Assembly (NCBI GenBank): GCA_001584585.1
Contig: LSYV01000021.1
Coordinates: forward strand, 996,395 to 1,060,394
Reading direction: 5' to 3'
DNA length: 64,000 bases
DNA from: Gonium pectorale
Lineage: Eukaryota > Chlorophyta > Chlorophyceae > Chlamydomonadales > Volvocaceae
Shown in pieces: positions 1-12,267 of this stretch (its first letter is position 1; each line of letters starts with the position of its first letter). The position numbers were made by a program, and so were the translations under genes. The notes under the pieces were generated by a model that was not told the DNA's origin, searched no databases, and worked only from the letters and a program-made list of their open reading frames with translations.

Positions 1-330
1 CGCTGTGCACCCTTTGACTGGACGCTGGGCTTAGAGGCGTTCGGCTTCACGAAGCTCGGGACGGTGCGGCCGCTGTTTCGGGTGGGGCGGCCCTTGCCGC
101 CCGCCGTCGCCCGCGCGGCGCTTCGCGCCCTTGAGGCGGCGCAACACGCCTGCGGCGACTTGGTGCACGGAGACATCTCCCTCGACAACATGCTGCTCGT
201 GGAGGCGCCCGGCGGCACGGCGGCGGTGGGGACAAAGGCCGCCTCAGAGGCCGGCGGGTTGCTGGCCGAAGCTGCTGGCGGGAATACTGCGTGCTGCTGG
301 ACTTCGGCCGCTCCCGACTGGATGGCAGCG
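1..330 (+). CDS. Protein-kinase-like domain, 3' part, probably broken
   Basis: The window opens inside a reading frame (frame 1). It carries the kinase catalytic-loop signature LVHGDISLDN (about 160-189), where HGD replaces the usual HRD. The DFG motif of the next subdomain (LLDFGRSR, 294-317) is present but in the +2 frame relative to the loop. No GT...AG pair of plausible length between the loop and DFG restores the frame. Available pairs give 22-73 nt and all have the wrong remainder. This is therefore either a frameshifted pseudogene, a sequence error, or an exon whose partner lies elsewhere. The HGDxxxxN...DFG order is typical of serine/threonine protein kinases and kinase-like phosphotransferases; the family cannot be narrowed. 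Nothing kinase-like follows after about 330. Confidence 0.45.
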
Positions 331-3300
331 CGGCTAAGCGGGATGAGAGCGGACCGGGCTGCAGCGGCTGTTGGGGACCGTGGGGGGTGGGCGTACCGCT
401 GGGGGCATGTAGGCGGGGGCAGCGGCAGGGACACCGGACTGCGTAAACGCGGGTCGCGGGAGGAGCGGTTTGCGGGAGGAGCGGGGCAGGGGTGCGCTTT
501 GCTGTGGCGGCGAGCAAGCGGCGGCGAACAAGGGGCTGGCTTTATGGCATTCTTTTAGCGAGCAGTCGGCAGCAGAAGTAGCGAAGGATGGACCATGCGC
601 CGAAGGAAGCAAGGCGGTTCGCATCGGCACGGGCACCCCGGCAGCCGCTCGGGGACGACGGCGGTGGTTGCAGCGGCTGACCACTGCCGTGTGCTGGAGG
701 CGCAGGCGGACAGTTGGTGCCGTCGGCACGAGCGCGCGAGGCGGCAGAGGAGGCGCCACAGAGCCACTCGGCCCTGCTGCGGGTTGAAGTGCGGGGTGTC
801 ACCAGTTGCATATCAGTGGTGTGAGTGGAGCGTATCATTATGTTACACCGTCCTTAGCGCTGCATGCATTGCCAATCGGCCGCGTTGGCAGGGGGCGTCC
901 ATCACGCAGTGCTTTTTATTAGTATGAGGAAGAATGGGAATGGAGGGGCTGTGGGCTGTACCGTAATAGGGACTCGTGTGTTGCCTTTCACAAGGCGGGG
1001 CAAGTTACCAAGAAGGAAGCGTCCGCCGTACGGCCGCCTGCCGTGCAGCAGGATGCGCGATGGGGGCTGCAGTTACATGACCTGTTTGCGGACCTGTATG
1101 AGTTGGTTTAAGTCGGTTGGGTGTCCCGAGGGGGCACCTTGCTGGCACTTCTCCAACATGGTGGCTGATTGCGCTGTTGAGGTGTGGGAGGGTACTCGTA
1201 CCCGCTGTGTAGGGTCGGGACCGAGAGGCATGTCGAACGGGCATTGATTTTTACGTTTACCCTTCCGCAGTAATGTTTTCACGTGCAGCCATGCAAACAT
1301 GCATACCACCTACATCGAGGCAGAAGATCCCGGTATGCAGGGTAGGCGGATATGCCGGGTGTCTCGCGGCGCGGCGCATGTGAAGCGTGATAAGGGCTGC
1401 CGTCTCCGAATCCCCCTACCATACTTCCCCCCTCCATAACCGCCGGTACTCCTGGTACTCCTACTACTGAGTATGCGATTCGGTGTCTGTGACAGGTCCA
1501 CGTGCCGGAGTGGCCAGGGCGTGGCGGGTTAGGGCACTGAGCGTACTCCAGGGATCCGGTCGCGATCCAGCACTTTTTGGGCGGAGCCCCCGCCGCGAAG
1601 CGGCTTGGGGGGGCGGACCCCTAAAACCGTAAAACCCACGCTCCACCCTTCATGACCTAAATCCCCGGTACGGTCTCACGGGGCTCCGCCCTTTTCCAAG
1701 CTTCAAGGAAGCTTTTCCCCTACTTGTTTACTGGCGTACGTGCGCCTGTTGGAACAGCATCACGCTGTATGTACTTGCACGGGCTTAGGTCCACCGCGCG
1801 CCGGCAATGGCGCGGAGTGGCGGATGTGACATGACTGCTACCGCTGCGTGCTTTGAGCCAGTCACCGGTTTGGAAGGCGCGCGCAACGCCACGGACGGAG
1901 AGGCCCTTCGGGCGTTGCAAGCGGAAGTAGCTGTTCATGGCCCTTATCTGTGCTTCTTGTCTTCTTAGAAAGGATTGCTAGATGTGGGTGGGTTCGTAAG
2001 CGGGGCGGGGAGTGCTTTCGCAGACATGTTGGAGCTGCTGGCAGGTCCGTGAGCCCCGTATACTGGCTGGTTATTGTGAAAGTACTTGGCCCATTTGAAG
2101 GAGCGCCGGTTGCAGTATTAATGCGCAGTGCTTCGTATGGCGGCGGTGGAGGGCATGCCGGAGGCCGGACGTGGGTGATCCGGCGGCCAAAAAGCACAAG
2201 CGCCTTATCCGCCCGAGTTTGCAAAACGTTCGATCGTGCTCTTCCGGAAGCGCCGGTCCATTCGCGCGCGTTGCAGCCTTGCCGCCGGTTAATGCTGCCG
2301 CCGTTGGCGCCTGCGGGTGGATCACCGTTTGACTCAGCGCCGATAGGGCACGTGCGACCGCACCGGCTGTTATCGCCGTGCCGACGGCAACTCCGTGTGC
2401 GCTGCTTTGGTGGACGGTGCCGTATGCCCGTAAAGCCAGGCTAGCGGACATGGGTTCTAGCCACAGCCGTCACAACAGATCCTGCGTTGTAGCAGTGATA
2501 GATGTCACAGCCCGGTTGCTGGTCATGTATGGCAAGCGCGGGACGAGTATAGCGAGCCACGCACGCTGTTGTAGGTGTTGTAGGGCGCTGCCTAGCGCCC
2601 TTCAACGCATTCGCTTTGCGCCCCTGGGGCGCACGCGCACCATGAGGCAGGCCGCATGACCGGCACCTGCAGCTGCACGCATACCCGGAGACAGTGCGAC
2701 CAATCACAGCATTCGCATGTTGGGGAGCTCCACACAGACCCGGCGTCCCGGGAGCTTGGGGACACCTTCGCCCGGGGTGCGTTCCGCCGCATGCGAGTGT
2801 ACGGTTGGAGTGTGGGGCGGTTGAGATTTGACGCGAAAACGCGTCGGCGCCCCGCCAGCGCCCAAGCAAATCCCGTCGCTGACTCGACGGGATCGAGGTC
2901 CGTGGCAACTTGCTCCACCAGTACTCGAGCTCACGCGCACAGCAAACGAAAGCCAAATAAAAAACGGCAGCGACATGGCCGCAGCACCCTGTCCGTCCCA
3001 CTCTGCCTGCTGAATAAAAACCGCCTTAACCGCACTGCCCTGTTAGGGCCCAAAGATGGCCCGTGCCAGTTCTTGACACCGCCCTTGCCCGCGGTGGCAC
3101 ACGACAGCCCTTAGCTGGCAGCTTGGGAGAAGCAGCGCCGAAACCGCACTGCCCAGACAGCACCGCCATGACGTCCATGCATTCACGGCCGCCAAAAAGA
3201 CATTGGAACGCTTTGATGGGAACGTGCTGTGCTGGGGCGGCGCCGAAAACAGCAGCGGCGCGGCCTACGCTGCGGTCCATAAGCACCGCCCAGCGGGTTC

Positions 3301-3420
3301 TTAGCTCATGATGTCATACAGGAATGCACGTTGCCACTCCACCGCAGGGTCTCCCGCAGCAAGCCTGTTTCCCGCGCAGCGGCGTGCAGGGGAAGGAACA
3401 ACGCGTTAATCGCGCGCAGG
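331..3420. other. Long intergenic stretch, no convincing gene
   Basis: Open frames here are short, overlap on both strands and have arginine/alanine-rich composition typical of GC-rich noise. No domain motif was recognised on either strand. It contains the GC-rich inverted repeat at 1577-1691. The methyltransferase gene's polyadenylation signal marks its right edge. Confidence 0.5.
1577..1691. repeat. GC-rich inverted repeat with inner hairpin
   Basis: GGGCGGAGCCCC at about 1578-1589 recurs as GGGGCTCCGCCC at about 1679-1690 in inverted orientation. Between them, GCCGCGAAGCGGC forms a compact hairpin near 1590-1605. The arrangement resembles the ends of a small foldback element or TE fragment. 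No target-site duplication was found, so the identity is open. Confidence 0.4.
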
Positions 3421-3425
3421 TTACA
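3421..3425 (-). terminator. TGTAA polyadenylation signal of methyltransferase gene
   Basis: TTACA on the plus strand reads TGTAA on the minus strand, 73 nt after the stop codon at 3498. TGTAA is the usual green-algal nuclear polyadenylation signal. Confidence 0.6.
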
Positions 3426-3497
3426 CCCTCCGGCCGGGCGGCGACACGCGACAGGGACGGTCGATCGGTCGGAGCCTCGTCGGCCTACCCCTCCACA

Positions 3498-6400
3498 CTA
3501 CCCTTCCAGGCGGAAGGTGACGAACTTGAGGTAGCGCAGCTCGTCGGCGGCGGCGGGGAAGGGATGGTCCGCGGGCTGGCCGGCCACCCGCAGCACGTAG
3601 CCCTGCCGCCGGGCGCGACCCAGAGCCTCGTCGCAGATCTGGGGTGGCGGGCGGGCGCGAAGGAGTGGGTGGGGTGGGAACAAGGAAGGAAGCGGGGCTT
3701 GCTACCGGTTCGCATGTGTGACGGGGTGAAGGAGACGTGTGGATGCCCGGGTCCCCGGTGGCTGCGGTGTGCGTTGCCAGGGCGCCCGGAGAAACCGAAT
3801 TACTGCTTTGGAGAGCACGCCCTGTTCCTGAACGCACGCAACGCATGTGTTCACGGGCCGCGTGCATACGGCAGAGCGTAGGGCACTGTATGGCATTGTA
3901 CGGCATTGTACGGCATTGCCACATATCCATGCATCATCACGGCAAAGCCGACGTGGCACAACAGGAGAGCCAAGGGACGTGCAGATACAGCGTGTAGCAA
4001 AGGCAGAGCTCTGGGCCCTGCCGCCGTTCGGGCCAACATGACCGTACGTTGGGGGCAATCAGCGAGGCCCACCTCCATGAACATGGCCGAGTCGATGTGG
4101 CTGCTGCAGGACGCCAGCGAAAGGCAGCCGTGCGGCGCCGTGACAACCGCAGCCGCGGCAAAGAGCTTGGCATAGGCGGCGCGCGCCTTCTCCACGGCCG
4201 CCTTGTTGGGCGCAAAGGAGGGCGGGTCGATGATCACCACGTCCCACCTGGGGGCGGGCCGGCGATGGGGGAGAAGGCAGCGAGCAAGGGACACGGTTCG
4301 GCCAAAGGGGAGGGGGCGAGGAGTGAGCAGGTCCTTGCGCCTGGCAGAGGGTAGCAGGGGACTGCGCGCCCAATGACTCCCGGCACGGGCGGGATGCCCG
4401 CTTGCCCGGGGTTGGTATCGACTATCGAGGCGCACGGACTCACGGGTCGGTGAGGCCATAGGTGAGGATCGGAGTATGAGGGTGCCGGGAGCGGAGGACG
4501 GGCAGTTGGTGTGCTACGTGCCGCGTGTGGAGATAGCGACGAGGAAGGTGGGGCGAAGGGGTGGGCTGGGCGCTAGCACTGAGGCGGTCGCGGCGGAGTG
4601 AACGCCAGACCAGTGGGACCGTTGCAACGCCCAGCTGCGCGCCCTCCGCTGGTGTGAGGGGCGGCACGACGGCGGAGGACCAGGCTGCTAGCCCAGCTCC
4701 CCCGGCTTCCCTCACAATCCGCCGTGGGATCGTGCGTACGCGCATGTGTGGCTGCGTGCCCCGCTCAACAACGCAGTCCCGGACATCGGCCTTCCGCCTC
4801 CTGCCCTGGCGCCACACCGCTCGAGCGAGCTTTGGGCCTCCTTCCGCCCCCGGAGGCCGTAACCGGCAGCCGTCCGGGAACGTCGCCGTCTACCGGCAAC
4901 ACATTCCGTGCACCGATCATGCCTCATCACCTCTCCTGCAACTTGATGGCGTCACGCCACAGCGCAGCAACCGCACAGCGCAGAAGAGCCATGGGCGACC
5001 GACCAGTGCCGAAGCACCAACTTTCAATCCCAGGGACCACTCGCCTTTCATGGTCTTGAAGATAACTAAACGGGCCCCACCTCCCCTCCGCTCCCCCTGC
5101 CCCCCTCATGAGCTAAACAGCCCCGGCGCATCGTTCCCTCTCCCGTTGCTCATTACCTTTTTGCCGATCCAGAATGATGATGCGCCTTAACTTCCCCGCG
5201 GCCGGGCTGCGTAATCCTATTTGCAAGCAGATGACACGACACCCTGACACGCCCTCATACACAGCTCCACTCGAGCGCTCCCACCTCTCGCGCTCCCGCC
5301 TGCCCCGCTCCGCTCGCGCTTTCGCACCTCTCGCGCGCCTTGGCTGCCCGATCCAAGAACTCAAAGGCGTCCTCCGCCGCCGCAGTGTGGCGCGACGGCT
5401 CCAGGCCGTTCAATGCCCAGTTGGCGTCGGCATAGGAGAGGGCGGCCCGGCCCACGTCCACGGTCGTCACGTCGGCGGCGCCGCCTACTCCCGCGTAGAT
5501 GGAGAAGCCGCCTGCACGTCAGGTCATACGCAGGCGGCATGCCGACAACAGTAATTGCAAGCAGGCGGTAAAACATGCAGCGAGCAAGCGAGCAAGCCGG
5601 CAGCCCGAGTAGCTAATCCCATATTCAGCCGCCTGCGCGTGTCGGTCCGCGCGGGCCGGCGGAAGGAAGGAGGGGAGCACAAACGCTCTTCTCCAACGCT
5701 GGTGCTGGTGTGCAGCCGGCGCGAGGTGATGGCACCGGCCGTGCGCCCAGGCCGTCTCGCTGGTTGATGTGGTGAGCCGACGCACGTGGAGAAGAAGCGC
5801 GCCGCTTGACCGCATCCCGTTTTGGGTTTCACACATGTACGCCTCCCGCCATGAATTCAAGGATGCAGCAGCAGCCGTGACTGGCAGGCGGCGCGAATGA
5901 GCACCTCGCACGCGCGCCAGTGCGGATCGGACCAACCGGATACCTGGAGCCTGTCGCGCTCTGCCCCCACGGGACGCCAGCTCTATGCAAGCCGCAGTGC
6001 TTGGCCCTCCCTCACGAACACGTGATGCCCTCTGGCCGTCGGTGCCTTACCCGTGTACCCAAACACGTTGAGCACCCGCCGCCCCCGCGACAGCCGCCCC
6101 ACGAAGGAGCGGTTCTCCCGCTGGTCCAGGAAGAAACCTGTAGCGGTTGGGGACGGTTGCAAACGGTTGATGGAAGATGAGGTTGGAGGAGGCTGGCCGC
6201 GCAACTGATGGCCTTGAGCGCCGTCCCGTAAGTAGGGTTCCGCATTTCCCAGCCGCTCTTTGCGCCGACCAATCACAGCTAACCAGCTACCCACCCACCC
6301 ACCCTCTCACCCACCCACTCACCGGTCTTTTGTCCCTGTACCACGTCCGCCTGGAACTGCACGCCGTTTTCCACAAAGCGCACCGGCCGCCCCGCGGCGG

Positions 6401-8022
6401 GAGCCTCCCCAGACAGCAGCCGCCCGCGACCCTCGTCCGCCGCCGCCGCCACTGTCGCCGCCGCCCTCGCCGCTGCTTCCGCGTCAGCCGCGGCGGCGGA
6501 GCCGCGCTTCGCAGCGCCGCCGGGGCCTTGCCGTTGTCCCGCAGCCGGCGGCCCGGCGGCCGGCCCCGCTGCTGGAGCCGCTGGCGCCGCTGGCCCAGAG
6601 CCTCCAGCACGGTACTTTAGGAAGACGGTGCGGAGGCGCGGGTGGCGGTTCCGGAGCCACCCGGCCACCTCCTCCGCGTTGTAGAACGACTCGGCGCCTG
6701 GCGTGTGTGCCGTACGTGCCGTACGTCCCGTACGTGCCGTGCGGAGAGAGAGCGGCTCAGTCGGGAGCTCGGGATGCGGTGGGGCATGTGCTTTGGCTAT
6801 GCAGGGTGGGGATGGGCCGTCGGCGGCGGAGCGTTCGCGCTCGGCGGCACTCGAGCGTGCGCATGCGCGTCTGCACGCATGGCAATCTATCCTTGTGGAC
6901 CCGACGGCAGCCTCAAGTAAAGCAGCTATTGGCACCATACGTCTACGTCTACGGGGCGTCTCCGCTGGGTTTAGCTGAATAGGAAAGGACCGCTGCGCTG
7001 CTGACAGAGAGACATGGTGGCCGGGGGTCACATGGGGCCGCGAGGGCGCACAGAGGGGAGTTGCGGGGCCGGCTCCCAGTGCAGGTGTTGGTGTACTCAC
7101 GTCCGTGGACTGGGCCGTTGGTACGATACCTACGCCGCCCGCCATCAGAGCCGCCCGCCACCCACCTGCGCCGTCCAGCTTCATAACCGCCGTGTCATTG
7201 TACACGTCAACCACCAGCCCCGGAAGCCCGTCGCCCTCGCCGTTGACCAACCGGAAGCCGTTGGTTGAGTCGTACGGGCCGAACAGGTCGTCCCGCAGCC
7301 GCGCGGCGCGGCCCAGGCGCGCCGCCACCAGCGACTCGTCCAGCTTGTCCTTCTGGAGCGCAAACGTGCGGAACGCCAGCTTGGAGCCCGGGTCGTAGTA
7401 GCCCTTGGCCAGGATCTCGCCGTCCGCGGTTTTGAGGAGAGCCAGCGAGCCGGCGGGCGCGCGGGGCAGCTCCCGGAGGACCTGTGGGCCGGCGGTTGGC
7501 GGTTGACCGTTGTCTTCGGCAGCTCCGGCCATCCGCCCGGACCAGGCCCACAGAGCACTCGCTTGTCTGAAGGCCAGTGGGCGCCGTGGCTCACGATACC
7601 CTCCGTCCTCGCCTTCAGCCCCTGCCTCCAGGACGGCAGGCTCGCTACTAGGTTGACACACATTTTGTCCATCAGGCAGCTCCAGCCTGGGCCCGGCCAC
7701 ACCGGCTGCCCTCCTACCACGTCTTGCCGGCCCCAGCCACACCGGCTGCCCTCCTACCACGTCTTGCCGGCCCCAGCCACACCGGCTGCCCTCCTACCAC
7801 GTCTTGCCGGCCCCGGCCACACCGGCTGCCCTCCTACCACGTCTTGCCGGCCCCATCGCACCCGGCGCGCAACCCAGCCTAATCAACCCGAGAGGTGGCC
7901 ACTCGCCTCTGGGAAGATCCATGGGTGACCCCTCTTGATTGACCGCACCCTGTCCTTTGACAGGACCAGGTGCACGGGCTTTTCGCTGAGCAAGTTAATC
8001 AGGCCCATATTTCCCTCGGCGG
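3498..8022 (-). CDS. RlmI-type SAM-dependent rRNA cytosine methyltransferase with PUA domain
   Basis: Seven exons were assembled with every phase matching: 8022-7907, 7481-7166, 6697-6323, 6137-6051, 5511-5328, 4247-4073, 3638-3498. An ATG at 8008 gives 459 aa, but an upstream targeting exon is possible. The protein opens with a PUA-type start (RGHPWIF, residues about 26-32). The Rossmann fold follows: [11 protein letters not shown] (motif I), TTVDVG (acidic motif II), [10 protein letters not shown] (motif IV), then LASCSSH, where the cysteine aligns with the RlmI/RlmC-type catalytic loop, and a C-terminal ADHPF. Aligned from memory, exon junctions fall where the E. coli RlmI sequence continues smoothly. 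An Ala/Gly-rich insert of about 60 residues interrupts the centre. In bacteria RlmI makes m5C1962 in 23S rRNA. Organelle rRNA is the likely target here, but the compartment is an inference. Intron 1 uses a GC donor. The gene may share a promoter region with the + strand membrane-protein gene. Confidence 0.88.
3889..3918. repeat. Three 10-bp tandem units in methyltransferase intron 6
   Basis: TACGGCATTG repeated three times (first unit TATGGCATTG), inside the intron between exons 4247-4073 and 3638-3498. A short local slippage repeat. Confidence 0.7.
7691..7854. repeat. 40-bp minisatellite, four copies
   Basis: The block starting ACCGGCTGCC recurs at 7701, 7741, 7781 and 7821, exactly 40 bp apart, with one or two substitutions. 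It lies wholly inside intron 1 (7482-7906) of the methyltransferase gene. The array is gapless with no unique spacers, so it is not CRISPR-like. Confidence 0.95.
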
Positions 8023-9629
8023 CTGGGACGACGTCACGCCGCACAGCGTGTTGAGAAGGGGAGTGGGGAGGCTGGCGCTCTGGAGGGGAGGGACCGGGGA
8101 GGGAAGGCGCGAGTCGGGGAGACTAGGGAGTCAAGTATGTGTCGACAGCACCTCCAGATTCATAAGCCGGCCTGTAGATGGTGGCGAGAGCGGGCTGTGG
8201 GGTGCCAGGGGCCGGCAGCACGGCGAGTGGGTGGGCGGGCTGCGGCACTCAGGGTGATATGACGGAGTGGGCGAGCAAGAGTGGGCGTGGTGCTGTGCGT
8301 GCGGCGTAGGCAAGGTCTGCGGTGTCATGCAAGATTTAGTGGCGGAGACAGGTGGCGTGAGGGACGTGATGAGTGCCCAGCCCCCGGTCCCCGGTCCCCG
8401 CGCCATGCTCCCTGCCTCGGAGCCCCACCTAAGCCCAAGCCTGGCGTCAGGAAGCGTGGCCCAGCCCCCACGCCCTTCCCGGCGTACCCTACTTCCGTAG
8501 GATTCTTCCGAAGAGGCTTTCCACCGCCTTCGGGCCTATTGGGCCCGGGTTACGTGCATGGGGCTGTCGACATCGGGTCGCGAGCACTCGAAGCTACTGA
8601 AGTGCGTCTGAAGTTCTTAACAATACTTTACTCCGATAGACCCGAGCGGTCTGTAGAATTCGCTGTTGGAAGACGGTTAGTCGGCGGCGCAGGTCACGGC
8701 GACGTAACACGCAACGCAGTGAATCGGGACACCTGTATTTTGCAGCTATCACAATCCTTTGCATACATTAGAAATAAACCTTAATCGTGCCCATTTTCTG
8801 TCATACGACTTGCTCGACCCAGTTGATTCTCAACTGAAGTTGTTGTTCTTGGTAGCTTGAGAACATCACTGAGACCGCAATAGTAGTCATTTGACGCTCG
8901 CATCATCGCCGGCTCGAACAAGGAAACGTGCCCGGAACTCGCCTAGGGGTTGCTAGTAGATTCAAATGCCCTGCGGGGCTCTGTTCCGTCTCCGCGTGGG
9001 CGCGGGCTGCGTGCAGCCACGCCCATGCACCCTGCCTCGACTCCATGCCCTTCGGCGGGCCCCATTCGTGGTATGCTGCTGTGGCAATGCGCTCAGCATG
9101 ATATTATAGCCATTACACGTGTAACTCCAAGCATTCCGCGTGCTGGGCCGCTGGGCCCGGAGTGACCCTCGGTTCGGTCTGGCTCGTGCTTGTGCAGATC
9201 CGCGCGTCGGCCGAAGAACCCGCCGACCAGGGGCCGCGTGAGGTGCGGCCGGGGTGCTGTGGGATCGCTACGTGCTGTGTACACGCTGGACCGATCTCAG
9301 ATCCAGCTCCCCAGGCGCGGCCAACCCGCCGCCAGCCCTCCACCCCCCCCCCCGCTGGAAACGGGCGGGCTGCTTCGTTGCGTGCGCAGGGTGTTGGGCC
9401 TCTCCAGGGCATATGCTTCAAATAGGAACGGCTAGTGCACTCCGACGGGGTTGCGTTGGGACGGCCACGGAGGCATGCGCCTCTAGTTAGGACGCTACGC
9501 GATCCACCTCCGCGCCCACCTGCCAGCTTCCAAGCTCCCGCACGAACTGCCCACGCGCGCTACCGTATCGAGCTCCATTTTCAACCCTGTTTCCCTAACC
9601 ACCCACCTCCCGTTGTGACGTCTGCCCAG
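8023..9629. other. Spacer between divergent genes, probable promoters and unseen 5' exons
   Basis: Minus strand 8030-8110 is pyrimidine-rich and could be either 5'UTR or the 3' end of an intron leading to the methyltransferase exon at 8022. 8760-8950 is clearly lower in GC and is the best candidate promoter or UTR. A frame from ATG at 8967 to a possible donor near 9068 ends in phase 0, compatible with the exon starting 9630. It could be the first exon of the + strand membrane-protein gene, but nothing else supports it. Confidence 0.4.
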
Positions 9630-11580
9630 ATCTCGCTGGTCCGCAAGGTGCCCGGCGCGGGCTACACGTTCATGCTGGCGGGGGCGCTTAAGATCATGAC
9701 GGTCGGCTGGATTGCGTCCGGGGCGCCCCAGGGCTGTGTGCGAACGGTGGCTGGTGCGTGGGACGCGGGACTTATGATGCCTGGGCTTTGTGAAACGGGG
9801 CCGGGCGCACCGCTGGGCTGGGTGGGCGGCAGGTGCATAGTAAGGTGGGGACCGGGAATGGAGGGCAGTTAGTGGTGGCGGCGGCGGCCAGCGCCATCCC
9901 CCACAGGTTTACGTGCTGGCATACGGACTGTGCCGCATGCAAGTTAGGTATTCTGCGGCCACCAGTAGGCCAATTGTCTGCCGCACACTGTGCCTATGTC
10001 AGCCTTTGGCACGGTGTCCCTTCGAAGGTCATGTGGTGCATAACCCCGCGAAATCCGTATCCCCTGCAATGTGACTCCCACCACACAGGCCAGTATGCGC
10101 AGTTCCTACTCTTGCCCGTGGGGCTACGTGAGTGCCGCGCGGGGCCACTGGTTCAGCGGTGTTGTGGATGCGAGCACGGGGGTTGCGCGATCGGCAGCAG
10201 CCGGATGTCCGCCTCTGCCACGGGCCCGCGCCCCGTGACCCGACGGTTTCTGGGCGTTGGCTTATGCTCCGGCTGCGGCTCTTGAAGTTGATAGCTGTTT
10301 GCAGCGCACACGCAGACCAGGCTCGCCTCCCGCGGCTGCTCTTGCCCTGCAACAGGCGAATGCACGGCCCGCGTGGCCCCGCAGAAGCACTTCATAGTCA
10401 GCGCTATGACCCAACACACACCATTCCTTCCCCGCTGCATGCAGTCATGTGCTTCATCGCCAAGAAGATCGTGGACTCGGGGCTCCACGAGAGGTGGGGG
10501 CTGTGGGGTCCGCGTCCCATGGGTCGTCGCTGGCCACCCCATGTTCGGCCGCGGTGCCGCGAGCATGCGCCGCCGGGGTGCCGGCTGCAGTGTAGCCCGT
10601 GCGTCGTTGCCCATGAGCATGACCGTCGGTTGTCAACATCCCGATCGAACGCGCGGAGCACGCGAGGTTCTTACGACGCCCGGAACGTTTCTTTTTCGTG
10701 CGAAGCACAGCAAAGCAAGACGGACCTTCTGCATCGAACCGTAGTTTGCGACACATCAATGCCTCTCCTTGCATAACCATGCATCTCCCGACCCGCCTGC
10801 GCGCGCCCCGCAGCCGCCGGTTCATGGCCCTCGTGTTGGGCATCACGGCGTTTCTGTACTTTGGGCTGTACAGCGTGTTGTACAGGTGCGGCACGGTAGT
10901 ACGGCCTGCCGTCAAATGTCATGTACGGGTACGGCTGCAGCGCGATGCAGCACACTAGACAGCACCCACCAGGTTGTGCCACGGTGAACAGTGGCGGCGA
11001 ATGTCCACAGCCGACCACCCTCGATTGTCCTGCGAAGCTCTGAGGCCTGGCAGCGTCTTGGACGTGTTCGAGGATGCCAAGACGGCCAGGTCCCTTTTGC
11101 TAGAGCAGTACTAGGCGCTCCGTCAGTCGCCTCTCGCTCCGTACCCGGCCATGACAGCATGCGCCCGACCCTGCCAGGTACGAGCCCAAGACGTGGTCCG
11201 CACAGCAGCGGCTGGCGGCCGCCGCCGCGCACCAGCGCACCAGCCCCTACGCCGACGAGCTGGCGGACGGCTCCTCCCGCCGCAACAAGTTCATCATCCA
11301 GCGCCAGCTCGAGGGCGAGTACGAGACCCGTACGGCGGCGTACTATGCGCGCGCGCCCGAGATGCAGATGCAGGAGGTTGAGGCGGCGGTTGACGGCCTG
11401 CCGGCGGGCATGGTCGGCGGCGGTGGCCGCGGCGAGGGCGCGCTGGGCGTGGGGAGCACGGTGGCGGAGCGGCGTGCGGGGCTGGCGCCGGGGTCCCGGG
11501 GCCGGGGGGCGCCGCGCGTGGTGCCCAGCATGTACGAGAGCACGTCGCGGATGCCGGGCCTGGATGATTCCGAGTTCTAG
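9630..11580 (+). CDS. Unrecognised multi-pass membrane protein (3' exons)
   Basis: Five exons join with consistent phases: 9630-9753, 10089-10127, 10445-10493, 10814-10885, 11178-11580. They give 228 aa plus an unidentified N-terminus. Three hydrophobic stretches are visible in this part: about 12-30 (GYTFMLAGALKIM), 46-60 (QFLLLPVGLLMCFIA) and 74-94 (FMALVLGITAFLYFGLYSVLY). The third ends in the polar motif YRYEPKTW. The last exon encodes a long soluble tail: an Ala-rich helix, a basic patch (SSRRNKF), a Gly-rich run and an acidic C-terminus (LDDSEF). I do not recognise the family. Regular splice sites and coherent hydrophobicity across junctions argue that it is a real gene. Start and targeting are unknown. 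Confidence 0.7.
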
Positions 11581-12262
11581 GCGGCCGCTGCTATAGGCCG
11601 GGACCTCGATGTGTGTTGATTTTGCAAGCGTGGGCATTGGTTGCATGGCCTTTAAGTTTGATGGGATGATCACAGGTTGGCTGTAGGCCTCGTAACGACT
11701 GGGCTAACGAGTTCAGGGCCCGCGGTATGGCTTCCTGCCAGACGCGGGCTCACCTCCAGGCTGGGGCAACAAGCGCCGCATGTGCCACGTAGGGGTATGG
11801 GTTCTGCCGGCAAGCTGCGGGCGTGGCAGGGACTGGGCAGACGATCCCGCGCTCAGGGAGGGGGCACCATACGATCGATGCGTAGCGGGATCTGAAAACG
11901 CCCCTGATGCGCTGATGGGGCGGGGCGGCTCGCGGGAAAGATGAAACACTGCAATGAGGGAGCAAGGGCATTGCAGCCCCGTTGCAACCAAAAGTTGCGC
12001 ACAGGCACTCAGCCCACAGCTGGCTTCCGCGTCGAAATTTTTTCGGTCCCTCGTCATTAGCTAGGTCAGGGAACCTCCTTGCGCCGAATGCGCCCAGTGC
12101 TGCTGCAGCCCTGGCTTCATGTTGAGCGCGCATAGGCATGGGCCGGGGCTCCTTCTGCCGTGACACGCGCCATACCGGTACCAGGCATTGTCAGAGCTCC
12201 CTAGTTATTGACCTCCATTTTTGCAAGACTGCAACTGTTGGCGTGCAGCGTGCGGCCCTGCC

Positions 12263-12267
12263 TGTAA
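12263..12267 (+). terminator. TGTAA polyadenylation signal of membrane-protein gene
   Basis: First TGTAA after the stop at 11580, implying a 3'UTR of about 690 nt, which is within the range common in green algae. Confidence 0.5.

Noticed and set aside
226..247. 22-nt intron in the kinase fragment
   Set aside because: Too short to splice and leaves the wrong frame.
7116..7165. Continuation of methyltransferase exon 2 through a [13 protein letters not shown] stretch
   Set aside because: The CAG|GTGGGT donor at 7166/7165 gives an RlmI-like junction in the correct phase; the extra stretch is intron.
6279..7760. 493-codon minus-strand frame read as one exon
   Set aside because: Frames run through introns 2 and 3 of the methyltransferase; conserved blocks and splice phases show three separate pieces.
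7691..7854. Regular repeats as a possible CRISPR array
   Set aside because: Units are contiguous 40-mers without spacers, inside a eukaryotic intron.
10912..11673. 253-codon minus-strand frame
   Set aside because: Antisense shadow of the last exon of the membrane-protein gene, whose sense frame has phased splice junctions.
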